Below are positions 6,113 to 11,608 of a stretch of 11,608 nucleotides of DNA, one piece after another. Position numbers and translations under genes: made by a program. A model generated the notes under the pieces. That model worked only from the letters and a program-made list of their open reading frames with translations, did no database searches and had not been told where the DNA came from. Source of the DNA: an uncultured Tolumonas sp. (GTDB taxonomy: Bacteria > Pseudomonadota > Gammaproteobacteria > Enterobacterales > Aeromonadaceae); NCBI GenBank assembly GCA_903931645.1, contig CAIZDF010000674.1, forward strand, positions 1 through 11,608, written 5' to 3'. Each line of letters starts with the position of its first letter. Position 1 is the stretch's first letter.

Positions 6113-8313
6113 CTTTCTTTAGCTTCGGTTCTTTTCAGCGATAACGGGTAGTGTTGCGTTAATGCCTGACTAACTTCGGCAATCACACTTTGCCAGTCGC
6201 CCAACACCGGCTGACGGAATAAACGTGCTGAGTGATACCAAGGCGAGTCAGCCCGTTCAGTCAACCAGCGCCAATCATTGTTATAGGCCAGTAATATCCA
6301 AACCGTTTTGCCCATGGCACCCGCCAGATGCGCCACGGCCGTATCCACCGTGATCACTAAATCCAACCCAGCAATAATGGCTGCGGTGGCTGCAAAATCA
6401 TTTAATGTTTCATCAGGGAAATGAATATTAGCGGCGGAGATGGTTTGTTTGACATGTTCAGGCAGCGGTTGCTGCAGGCAAATATAATCAGTTGGCAGCA
6501 CAGATAATAACGGCTTAAACGTCGCTAAGGGTATGGAGCGAGCACGATCGTTGTGATGTTTGGCATTGCCAGCCCAGACAAAACCAATTTGTGGGTTCTT
6601 GCTGTTGGCTACTCGCTTAGCGGAAATATTTAAATAACCAGCCGCAGCGGGAATAGATGTCAGCGTCGTGGCGAAGGCGAGTGGCAAACTCATTAAAGAA
6701 CATTGCCAGTCATGCGCGGGCAGGTTATCGCCACGTACAATAATTTGCTCAACGCCTGGCAATTTACTTAGCAGAGTATGTAATGCGTCTGGCACTTCAA
6801 GTATCACGCGCGCTCCGCGCTTGGCGACCAGACTGGCGTAGCGACAAAACTGGATGGTATCGCCGTAACCTTGTTCCGCATGCAATAAAATCGTTTGTCC
6901 GGGTAAAAACGATTCTCCGCGCCATTGTGGTTTTTGCCACTGCCGTTGTTTTGCGTTTTCACTGAGCCAGGTTTTTCGCCATTCATATAATTGCCAGCCC
7001 AGTAACATTTGTCCTTGTATCAAATGACAATGCGCCTGATTCCAGTAGGTTTCTGACAGGTTAGGATCTAACTCCCGGGCGCGTTTAAAATCAGCTTGCG
7101 CATCATCAAATTGACGCAATTCATACAACATCATGCCATGCGTGTTCAGTGCGCTGGCAAAGTGAGGGCGCAATTGAATGGCGCGCCATAAGCAACTGAG
7201 TGCCAGCCAGTGACGTTGCATATCACGTAATACAATCGCACAGTCGTGCCATAATTCGGCACTATTGGGCGATAACATCAGCGCACGTCGATAACAGCCT
7301 AAGGCATCATTTAATCGGCGTTGTTTCAGTAATACACCCGCAAGGCCATGCCAAGCGTTAATGTGATTGGGTTGTTCATGCGTGAGTTGCTGATAACGCT
7401 GCCGTGCTTGTTCCCATAGGCCGCATTTTTCCAAACTGACAGCAAAATTAAACAGCGCATCAATATGCTGCGGTTGTTTTTTGAGGGCTTGCTGATAATA
7501 GGTTTGCGCCTCTTCATGTTGTTTTAAATCATCGAGGATCACGCCGCAGTTATTATCAGCATCGGCATTATTGGGCTCCATGTCGGCGACTTGGTGATAG
7601 CTCTGAAATGCCTCTTTGTAGCGATGCAGTTGTCGTAAAATTGCACCCTGTTCGGTCAGACAATCGGTACAATCTGGGGATAATTGCAGGGCTTGTTGGA
7701 TATAATGCAGCGCCTGTTCGTGTAACCCGGCTTGTGCTAATGCTTTAGCGGTGACTCGCCAACTCATGGCTTCTTGCGGATAATTCTGTAAAAGAAGGCC
7801 GAACAGCTCTAAGGCTTCCGCATTTTTCCCTTGCTTATAAAATAAGTTACCAAGATTAATCAATGCATCCCGGTGCTCGGGTTTTAATACTAAGACTTGC
7901 CGCCAACACTGTTCTGCTTGTTCCAAACGCTGCAAATGTTGGAATGTCACGCCCAGATTATTCCACGCTGCCGACATAGCGGGATCAATCGCAATTGCTC
8001 GTTCAAAACAATCTAATGCCGCGAGGTAATCCTCTTTTGCCAACAAAACTAAACCACGATCAGATAATAGATCGCAGTCGTCAGGGGCTAATTCCTGTGC
8101 TTGTTGCAACACATACTCTGATTCGGCGTAACGGGTTTGCTGATACAAAGAGATACCAAACAGGTGCAGGGCGATGCGGTGGCGAGGATGCTGTTGCAAA
8201 ATATGGATATAACATTGTTGCGCATCATCAATCCGACCCTGTTCATGCAGCCATTGCCCATGTAGCAAGTGTTGTTCTGATATCGATGGCTGCTGAAGAT
8301 CGGTTGTAAGCAT
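6091..8313 (-). CDS. TPR-repeat protein with C-terminal glycosyltransferase-9-like domain
   Basis: A 740-residue protein. From about residue 13 to 420 it consists of twelve tandem 34-residue tetratricopeptide repeats. A proline falls at each repeat end: residues 43, 77, 111, 145, 179, 213, 247, 281, 315, 349, 383 and 417, spaced exactly 34 apart. A linker leads to a domain of about residues 460-720 resembling the heptosyltransferase/GT9 fold. It contains ILLHAEQGYGDTIQFCRYAS (475-494), IGFVWAGNAKHHNDRARSIP (576-595), DLVITVDTAVAHLAGAMG (651-668) and WRWLTERADSPWYHSARLFR (681-700). Such TPR-GT proteins are common in proteobacteria, but substrate and pathway are not established here. No signal peptide is seen. 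The frame is open to a TTG at 8418, but that TTG is part of a likely -35 hexamer, so ATG 8313 is preferred despite a poor ribosome site. It seems monocistronic. Confidence 0.85.
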   Translation of the reverse strand: MLTTDLQQPSISEQHLLHGQWLHEQGRIDDAQQCYIHILQQHPRHRIALHLFGISLYQQTRYAESEYVLQQAQELAPDDCDLLSDRGLVLLAKEDYLAALDCFERAIAIDPAMSAAWNNLGVTFQHLQRLEQAEQCWRQVLVLKPEHRDALINLGNLFYKQGKNAEALELFGLLLQNYPQEAMSWRVTAKALAQAGLHEQALHYIQQALQLSPDCTDCLTEQGAILRQLHRYKEAFQSYHQVADMEPNNADADNNCGVILDDLKQHEEAQTYYQQALKKQPQHIDALFNFAVSLEKCGLWEQARQRYQQLTHEQPNHINAWHGLAGVLLKQRRLNDALGCYRRALMLSPNSAELWHDCAIVLRDMQRHWLALSCLWRAIQLRPHFASALNTHGMMLYELRQFDDAQADFKRARELDPNLSETYWNQAHCHLIQGQMLLGWQLYEWRKTWLSENAKQRQWQKPQWRGESFLPGQTILLHAEQGYGDTIQFCRYASLVAKRGARVILEVPDALHTLLSKLPGVEQIIVRGDNLPAHDWQCSLMSLPLAFATTLTSIPAAAGYLNISAKRVANSKNPQIGFVWAGNAKHHNDRARSIPLATFKPLLSVLPTDYICLQQPLPEHVKQTISAANIHFPDETLNDFAATAAIIAGLDLVITVDTAVAHLAGAMGKTVWILLAYNNDWRWLTERADSPWYHSARLFRQPVLGDWQSVIAEVSQALTQHYPLSLKRTEAKESYEPKII

Positions 8314-8388
8314 GGTGACTACTGGCTGTGCTAATGGCCGCCATTCGATGGGGATGGAATGTGAAACTGGCCTTGATTTGATAGCGTC

Positions 8389-8418
8389 ACTATAACGAGC
8401 AACGAATAGCTGTAACAA
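8389..8418 (-). promoter_or_regulatory. Candidate sigma-70 promoter for the TPR-glycosyltransferase gene
   Basis: On the minus strand, TTGTTA (8418-8413, 4 of 6) and TATAGT (8394-8389, 5 of 6) are separated by 18 bases. A transcript would start near 8382, about 70 bases ahead of the ATG at 8313. This argues against using the TTG at 8418 as a start codon. Confidence 0.5.
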
Positions 8419-8481
8419 GTCAGACGGGTGAAAAGATTAAAAAATGATCGTTAAAGATTGTAAGTATTGAGAGTGTTTATC

Positions 8482-8519
8482 AAAAAAGAAAAATAACCCT
8501 ATCTGTAAGTGGGTTGTTT
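8482..8519 (-). terminator. Possible minus-strand intrinsic terminator upstream of bolA
   Basis: AAATAACCC (8491-8499) can pair with GGGTTGTTT (8511-8519) around an 11-base loop, with one G-T wobble. Read on the minus strand, the hairpin is followed by a long T-rich tract (complement of 8482-8490). No minus-strand gene lies upstream, so it could stop antisense transcription leaking from the bolA-apbE side into the TPR gene. On the plus strand there is no T-run. Confidence 0.35.
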
Positions 8520-8526
8520 GTCGGAG

Positions 8527-8555
8527 TTGACGCGTTATGCTGTTAGTTTGAATAT
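8527..8555 (+). promoter_or_regulatory. Weak candidate promoter for bolA
   Basis: TTGACG (8527-8532, 5 of 6) is followed after 17 bases by GAATAT (8550-8555, only 3 of 6). The ATG at 8574 is close behind. E. coli bolA has a growth-phase-dependent promoter, and a non-consensus -10 here would fit. That is inference. Confidence 0.3.
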
Positions 8556-8573
8556 CACGGCGGAGAGTAACCT

Positions 8574-8885
8574 ATGTCGATGCAACAGCATATTGAACAA
8601 ACCTTACAACAAGGTTTGGAACCAACCTGGTTGTCAGTAACCAACGAAAGTCACATGCATCGATCTTCCGGGCCGGATGCGGAAAGTCACTTTAAAGTAG
8701 TGGTTGTGAGTGCGTTATTTGATGGTGAACGACTGGTCGCTCGCCACCGCCGAGTGAATACACTGTTGGCGCAGGCTTTGCAAAGTGGTGTGCATGCGTT
8801 GGCGTTGCATACCTACACGCCAGCAGAGTGGCAAGCACGCGCTGCACTGGCACCTGATTCGCCAAATTGTGCCGGGCACAAATAA
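8574..8885 (+). CDS. bolA: BolA-family protein
   Basis: A 103-residue BolA protein, close to the 105 residues of E. coli. The conserved core is visible: ESHMHRSSGPDAESHFKVVVVSALFDGERLVARHRRVNTLLAQAL (residues 25-69), then GVHALALHTYTPAEW (72-86). The SHFKVVVVS segment and the histidines H28, H39, H58 and H79 are typical; conserved histidines in the family help bind a 2Fe-2S cluster with monothiol glutaredoxins. In E. coli BolA affects cell shape, biofilm and stress responses and acts as a transcriptional regulator. A GGAGAG ribosome site precedes the ATG. apbE follows 24 bases downstream, so the two may be cotranscribed. In E. coli bolA is divergent from yajG; the orientation is the same here, but rlmG, alkB and the TPR gene lie between them. 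Confidence 0.93.
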   Translation: MSMQQHIEQTLQQGLEPTWLSVTNESHMHRSSGPDAESHFKVVVVSALFDGERLVARHRRVNTLLAQALQSGVHALALHTYTPAEWQARAALAPDSPNCAGHK

Positions 8886-8909
8886 TTAATAAACGGCAGG
8901 AGAGGCGGT

Positions 8910-9956
8910 ATGTCGTGGAGTAAACATACAATAGGGTTATTGGTGCTGATGTCATTGCTTGGTTGTGAAAAGCAACCACAGCAGCAGACGGAACAGCCGA
9001 TGTTAGAGATCCATGGTCGGACTATGGGTACGTTTTATAGTGTTAAGGTTGTCGGGGATTTTCCCGGTGGACAGCAAGCATTGCAATCGCAGGTGGATAG
9101 TTTACTAAAACACTATAACGATGAAATCTCGACTTATGACCCCAATTCCATGCTGTCTAAATTTAATCAACAGCAGACAACAGCGGCTTTTCCGATTTCT
9201 CAGGATATGGCTGATTTGGCCATTTGCGCGGTCAGGACAGGTCAGAGAACACATGGTTTGCTTGATGCAACCGTGGGGCCGTTGGTAAATTTGTGGGGCT
9301 TTGGCCCGGACCGGCGACCAATAAAAACGCCGACTGATGCACAAATCGCGGCGGCTCGTAAACGAGTTGGAATTAATCGTCTGCATGTTGAAGTCAGTGC
9401 TGATCATGCTACGTTGCGCAAAGATATCCCTGATATCTATGTTGATTTCTCTACTTTTGGTGAAGGTTTCGCAGCGGATAAAATTGCGGACTTTCTTGAG
9501 TCACGTGGCGCACATAATTATCTGATCGATATCGCGGGTGCGTCACGTAGTCGGGGTTTCAATGCGAAAAATGAAAAATGGAAGCTGGCTATCCAAAAAC
9601 CGACGGATGAGATAGATGCAGTGCAGGCTATTATTGTACCTGACGGACGAGGTGTTAGTACTTCCGGTAGCTACCGGAATTATTTCGAATTAGATGGAAA
9701 ACGTTATTCCCACATCATTGATCCTGATACTGGGCGCCCCATTACTCATCGTTTAGTTTCAGCAACTGTTATTACGCCTACCGCCTTGGAAGCTGATGCA
9801 CTTGATACCGCCCTGATGGTGATGGGGCCCGAGAAAGCGATGGCGTTTGCCAAGCAACAACATCTGGCTGTCTATCTGGTGATCAAAACCGATAACGGCT
9901 TTAAAGCGCAATATTCAGAATCCTTTGAACCCTATCTGGTGAAACCCGGTTCCTGA
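8910..9956 (+). CDS. apbE: FAD:protein FMN transferase ApbE (lipoprotein)
   Basis: A 348-residue exported enzyme that attaches FMN to threonine or serine of target flavoproteins (such as NqrB/NqrC and RnfG) using FAD and Mg2+. The N-terminus is a lipoprotein signal with lipobox SLLGC and C19 as the lipidated residue, so it acts on the periplasmic side. Motifs are GRTMGTFYSV (36-45), LDATVGPLVNLWGFGP (118-133), DFSTFGEGFAADKIA (179-193) and GVSTSGSYRNYFELDGKRYS (248-267). HIIDPDTGRP (268-277) and TALEADALDTALMVMG (291-306) follow, the latter with the Mg2+-binding Asp/Thr region. It resembles the E. coli/Salmonella ApbE subtype in length and in these motifs. The ribosome site is a strong AGGAGAGG. 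It is 24 bases after bolA; no target flavoprotein gene is in the window. Confidence 0.94.
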   Translation: MSWSKHTIGLLVLMSLLGCEKQPQQQTEQPMLEIHGRTMGTFYSVKVVGDFPGGQQALQSQVDSLLKHYNDEISTYDPNSMLSKFNQQQTTAAFPISQDMADLAICAVRTGQRTHGLLDATVGPLVNLWGFGPDRRPIKTPTDAQIAAARKRVGINRLHVEVSADHATLRKDIPDIYVDFSTFGEGFAADKIADFLESRGAHNYLIDIAGASRSRGFNAKNEKWKLAIQKPTDEIDAVQAIIVPDGRGVSTSGSYRNYFELDGKRYSHIIDPDTGRPITHRLVSATVITPTALEADALDTALMVMGPEKAMAFAKQQHLAVYLVIKTDNGFKAQYSESFEPYLVKPGS

Positions 9957-9991
9957 TTTTTTATCCACCTTGTGGCAGCGTTCATATATTT

Positions 9992-10028
9992 ACCGTCTGA
10001 CAGAAAAAATTAGCTGTTGTCAGACGGT
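9992..10028. repeat. Perfect 11-bp inverted repeat in the apbE-ydhF gap
   Basis: ACCGTCTGACA (9992-10002) is repeated exactly in inverse as TGTCAGACGGT (10018-10028), with a 15-base A/T-rich spacer. As RNA it would form a stable hairpin, but no T-run follows on the plus strand, so a classic terminator is unlikely. It might be an operator for a regulator of ydhF, a leader structure, or a stabilising 3' end for apbE mRNA. Confidence 0.6.
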
Positions 10029-10035
10029 TATCTCC

Positions 10036-10058
10036 TTAGGATGTTCATCCTGATTTTT
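10036..10058 (+). terminator. Small intrinsic-terminator-like hairpin after apbE
   Basis: TTAGGAT (10036-10042) pairs with ATCCTGA (10047-10053), one wobble, around the loop GTTC, and is followed by five T's (10054-10058). It is short, but in the right form to terminate apbE transcripts about 80-100 bases past its stop and 20 bases before the ydhF start. Confidence 0.45.
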
Positions 10059-10077
10059 AATGTTATGGGTAACAATC

Positions 10078-10986
10078 ATGATTTCTCGTGTCGAAGCGGC
10101 CCCCGGTGGTTTTCAATTATCCGAGTTTATTCAAGGTTACTGGCGACTGGCGGAATGGAATATGTCTGCCCAACAGCGACTGGATTTTCTCAAACAACAT
10201 CTGGAGCTGGGTATTACCTCGGTTGACCACGCGGATATCTACGGTGGTTACAGCTGCGAACAACTGTTTGGTGAAGCGTTAGCGCTGGAACCTGCACTGC
10301 GTCAGCAACTGGAAATTGTGACCAAATGCGATATCAAATTACTGTCCGCGAAATATCCTGATCGTACGGTTAAACATTACGACACCTCTGCCGCGCACAT
10401 TGCCTATTCGGTCGATAATTCACTGCAAAATTTAGGCACCGATTATATCGATCTGCTACTGATCCACCGTCCTGATCCACTGATGAATGCGGATGAAGTG
10501 ACCGATGCGTTTGTGCAGCTGAAACAAAGTGGCAAAGTCCGTCATTTTGGTGTTTCTAACTTCACCCCATATCAGTTCGACCTGCTGCAATCGCGTCTGG
10601 ATTTCCCGCTGGTCACCAATCAGGTGGAAGTGAATCCGGCGAATATCTTCGCTTTACATGACGGTACGCTGGATCAAATGCAGATGAAGCGCATCCGCCC
10701 GATGATTTGGTCGGCGTTAGGTGGCGGCTCTATTTTTACCGCACAAACGGAACAGGCGCACCGTATGCGCACCGTGTTAAGTAATGTCAGCGAAGAGCTG
10801 GGCGGCGCAAGTCTGGATCAGGTAATTTACGCCTGGTTGCTGAAACTGCCTTGCCAGCCATTGCCAATTATTGGCTCCGGCAATATTGAGCGTGTGCGTT
10901 CTGCGGTGGCAGCAAAAGCGATCAACCTGACGCGTGAACAGTGGTTCTGCATCTGGGAAGCGGCTGCCGGCCACGAAGTGCCTTAA
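10078..10986 (+). CDS. ydhF: Aldo/keto reductase, YdhF family
   Basis: A 302-residue cytoplasmic oxidoreductase of the aldo/keto reductase superfamily, presumed NADPH-dependent; the physiological substrate of YdhF is unknown. The catalytic tetrad is present: D50 and Y55 in VDHADIYGGY, K83 in TKCDI, and H130 in LLIHRPDP. Other marks are GYWRLAEWNMS (20-30), SGKVRHFGVSNFTPYQF (151-167), TNQVEVNP and near the C-terminus PLPIIGSGNIERVRSA, which holds the usual cofactor-phosphate region. These segments match E. coli YdhF closely. The frame opens at an ATG at 10060, but ATG 10078 is chosen because homologues begin M-x-x-R and a GGGT element lies 7 bases upstream; neither start has a strong ribosome site. 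It has its own upstream gap with two inverted repeats and so is probably transcribed separately from apbE. Confidence 0.92.
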   Translation: MISRVEAAPGGFQLSEFIQGYWRLAEWNMSAQQRLDFLKQHLELGITSVDHADIYGGYSCEQLFGEALALEPALRQQLEIVTKCDIKLLSAKYPDRTVKHYDTSAAHIAYSVDNSLQNLGTDYIDLLLIHRPDPLMNADEVTDAFVQLKQSGKVRHFGVSNFTPYQFDLLQSRLDFPLVTNQVEVNPANIFALHDGTLDQMQMKRIRPMIWSALGGGSIFTAQTEQAHRMRTVLSNVSEELGGASLDQVIYAWLLKLPCQPLPIIGSGNIERVRSAVAAKAINLTREQWFCIWEAAAGHEVP

Positions 10987-11041
10987 AACAAGCTACGTTT
11001 CCTTGCTTGTCGTCAGCTAAAAGAGCAGTTAAACTTACAAA

Positions 11042-11061
11042 TACTGTATGCATAAACAGTA
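11042..11061. promoter_or_regulatory. LexA-binding SOS box of dinB
   Basis: The 20-bp sequence TACTGTATGCATAAACAGTA has the invariant CTG-N10-CAG core and both TACTGT/ACAGTA half-sites of the E. coli-type LexA operator. The symmetry extends outward: TTACAAATACTGT (11035-11047) is mirrored perfectly by ACAGTATTTGTAA (11056-11068). It ends 6 bases before the dinB ATG, so LexA would block transcription until DNA damage. No convincing -35/-10 pair or ribosome site is seen between it and the gene. Confidence 0.93.
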
Positions 11062-11067
11062 TTTGTA

Positions 11068-11508
11068 ATGAGAAAAATTATCCATGTGGATATGGACTGC
11101 TTTTTTGCCGCGGTCGAGATGCGCGATAATCCGGCGTTGGTGTCGTTGCCGTTGGCGATTGGCAGCCCGGCGGAGCGTCGTGGCGTTATTTCGACCTGTA
11201 ATTATGTCGCGCGTCGTTATGGCATTCGTTCGGCCATGGCGACGGCACATGCATTGCGTCTCTGCCCGCGTTTGGTGTTACTGCCGGGCCGTATGGCGTT
11301 ATACCGCGAAGTGTCGCGCCAAGTGATGCAGATCTTTGCCCGCTACAGCGAGATCATTGAACCAGTTTCGATTGATGAAGCTTATATCGATGTCACTGAC
11401 AGCCCGTTATTTCAAGGCAGTGCGACACGTATTGCCGAAGCGATCCGGGCGGATATTCAGCGCGAATTAAATCTCACCGCATCTGCCGGTGTGGCACCGA
11501 ATAAATAA
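11068..11508 (+). pseudogene. dinB: DNA polymerase IV (DinB), truncated by an insertion element
   Basis: This is the first 146 residues of a Y-family translesion polymerase normally of about 350. The start [20 protein letters not shown] is nearly identical to E. coli DinB. The catalytic acids D8, D103 and E104 (SIDEAYIDV) and the steric-gate F13 are present, as are [16 protein letters not shown] and [11 protein letters not shown]. After K146, where homologues continue F-L-A-K-I-A-S-D, the frame ends at a TAA and unrelated, IS200-like DNA begins. The rest of the palm, the thumb, the little-finger domain and the C-terminal clamp-binding tail are missing, so the fragment should not be an active polymerase. 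The remaining 3' half may lie beyond the insertion, outside the window. The intact SOS box and undamaged 5' half suggest a recent event. Confidence 0.92.
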
Positions 11509-11517
11509 ATTAGGTAA

Positions 11518-11538
11518 TCCCCCGGCTTTGCCGGGGGA
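11518..11538. other. G+C-rich subterminal hairpin of the insertion element
   Basis: TCCCCCGGC (11518-11526) and GCCGGGGGA (11530-11538) form a perfect 9-bp stem with the loop TTT. In IS200/IS605 elements a hairpin like this near the left end is recognised by the TnpA dimer during single-strand transposition. In IS200 it is also reported to limit incoming transcription. No T-run follows here, so a terminator role is less certain. Confidence 0.7.
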
Positions 11539-11570
11539 CTCCAAAGGTTTGACCGTGTGATACGGTGACC

Positions 11571-11608
11571 TAGAAACTTCAATCTCGACCAAGAGATAGG
11601 AGTTTCTA
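11571..11608 (+). promoter_or_regulatory. Leader hairpin hiding the transposase ribosome-binding site
   Basis: Sixteen bases from 11571 pair with the sixteen from 11593 to 11608 around the loop GACCAA (11587-11592). There is one A-A mismatch and one G-T wobble. The right arm contains GGAG (11599-11602), correctly placed for a start codon just past the window end. In IS200, a leader hairpin of this type holds the Shine-Dalgarno sequence and keeps transposase translation very low. The structure is seen directly; the function is by analogy. Confidence 0.75.

Larger units (their letters stand above)
11509..11608 (+). mobile_element. Left end of an IS200/IS605-family insertion sequence (partial)
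   Basis: From just after dinB codon 146 the sequence no longer matches dinB and shows the layout of an IS200-type left end. A subterminal G+C-rich hairpin is followed by about 30 bases of spacer, then a long leader hairpin that ends in a ribosome-binding site. The family has no terminal inverted repeats and makes no target duplication, so the exact boundary cannot be fixed; it lies roughly between 11506 and 11516. The transposase (a small HUH/Y1 TnpA in this family) would start at or just after the window end, in the same direction as dinB. Family assignment is from structure and general resemblance, without seeing the transposase. Confidence 0.7.

Noticed and set aside
8314..8418. TTG-initiated N-terminal extension of the TPR protein
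   Set aside because: The TTG and following bases form a plausible -35 hexamer with a good -10 downstream, and the extension precedes the first repeat without adding a domain.
9479..9600. Unusual DIAGASRSRG in ApbE instead of the DIGGE-type motif of many family members
   Set aside because: The E. coli/Salmonella ApbE subtype, as I recall it, already has Ala in place of the Glu and GEG in place of AKG, so this is a subtype feature with only small further change.
9965..9975. CCAC-CTT-GTGG mini-hairpin just after apbE
   Set aside because: A four-base-pair stem is expected by chance and lacks a T-run.
10988..11010. ACAAGC/GCTTGT hairpin after ydhF
   Set aside because: Only 6 bp with an 11-base loop and no T-run follows; not enough to call a terminator.
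11084..11326. Second open frame inside dinB
   Set aside because: It is the +1 frame of dinB, with Arg/Trp-rich translation and no recognisable domain.
1..11608. tRNA, rRNA, CRISPR array, toxin-antitoxin pair or phage genes
   Set aside because: I looked for cloverleaf-like, regularly spaced repeat and small paired-gene patterns on both strands and found none; all gaps between genes are below 300 bases.

Overview
The window looks like chromosomal DNA of a gammaproteobacterium. The gene families, the E. coli-like LexA box and the ERIC-type repeat all point that way. The gene set resembles Aeromonadales such as Tolumonas, but that is a guess from general resemblance, not from a comparison. Nearly every gene has a recognisable E. 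coli counterpart. Several of them (yajL, panE, yajQ, ampG, yajG, bolA) sit close together in one segment of the E. coli chromosome, so the left two thirds is a rearranged version of that region.

Layout. At the left edge are yajL (partial) and panE on the minus strand. A 128-bp ERIC-like palindrome lies between panE and the divergent plus-strand yajQ. yajQ is followed by ampG, which imports anhydro-muropeptides during cell-wall recycling. A bidirectional terminator separates ampG from a convergent minus-strand operon, rlmG-yajG-ppi (rRNA methyltransferase, lipoprotein, periplasmic prolyl isomerase). alkB is divergent from rlmG, and the candidate promoters of the two overlap. alkB overlaps by 22 bp the convergent end of a large gene for a protein with twelve TPR repeats and a glycosyltransferase-9-like domain. 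Next come bolA and apbE, close together on the plus strand, then ydhF (aldo/keto reductase) after a 121-bp gap with two inverted repeats, and finally dinB (DNA polymerase IV).

The right end holds the most notable event. dinB has an intact SOS box and a normal N-terminus, but stops after residue 146 at what looks like the left end of an IS200/IS605-type insertion sequence. That end carries a G+C-rich hairpin and then a long, nearly perfect hairpin that buries a Shine-Dalgarno sequence, the known translational lock of IS200 transposases. The transposase itself lies beyond the window.

Functionally this is mostly housekeeping: pantothenate synthesis (panE), glycation/stress protection (yajL), cell-envelope upkeep (ampG, yajG, ppi, bolA), DNA repair and damage tolerance (alkB, the broken dinB), rRNA modification (rlmG) and flavinylation (apbE). 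I see no tRNA, rRNA, CRISPR array or defence island, and no clearly new multi-gene system. The best leads are the disrupted dinB, the ERIC-like element between two divergent promoters, the regular TPR-glycosyltransferase protein and an unexplained 11-bp inverted repeat between apbE and ydhF.
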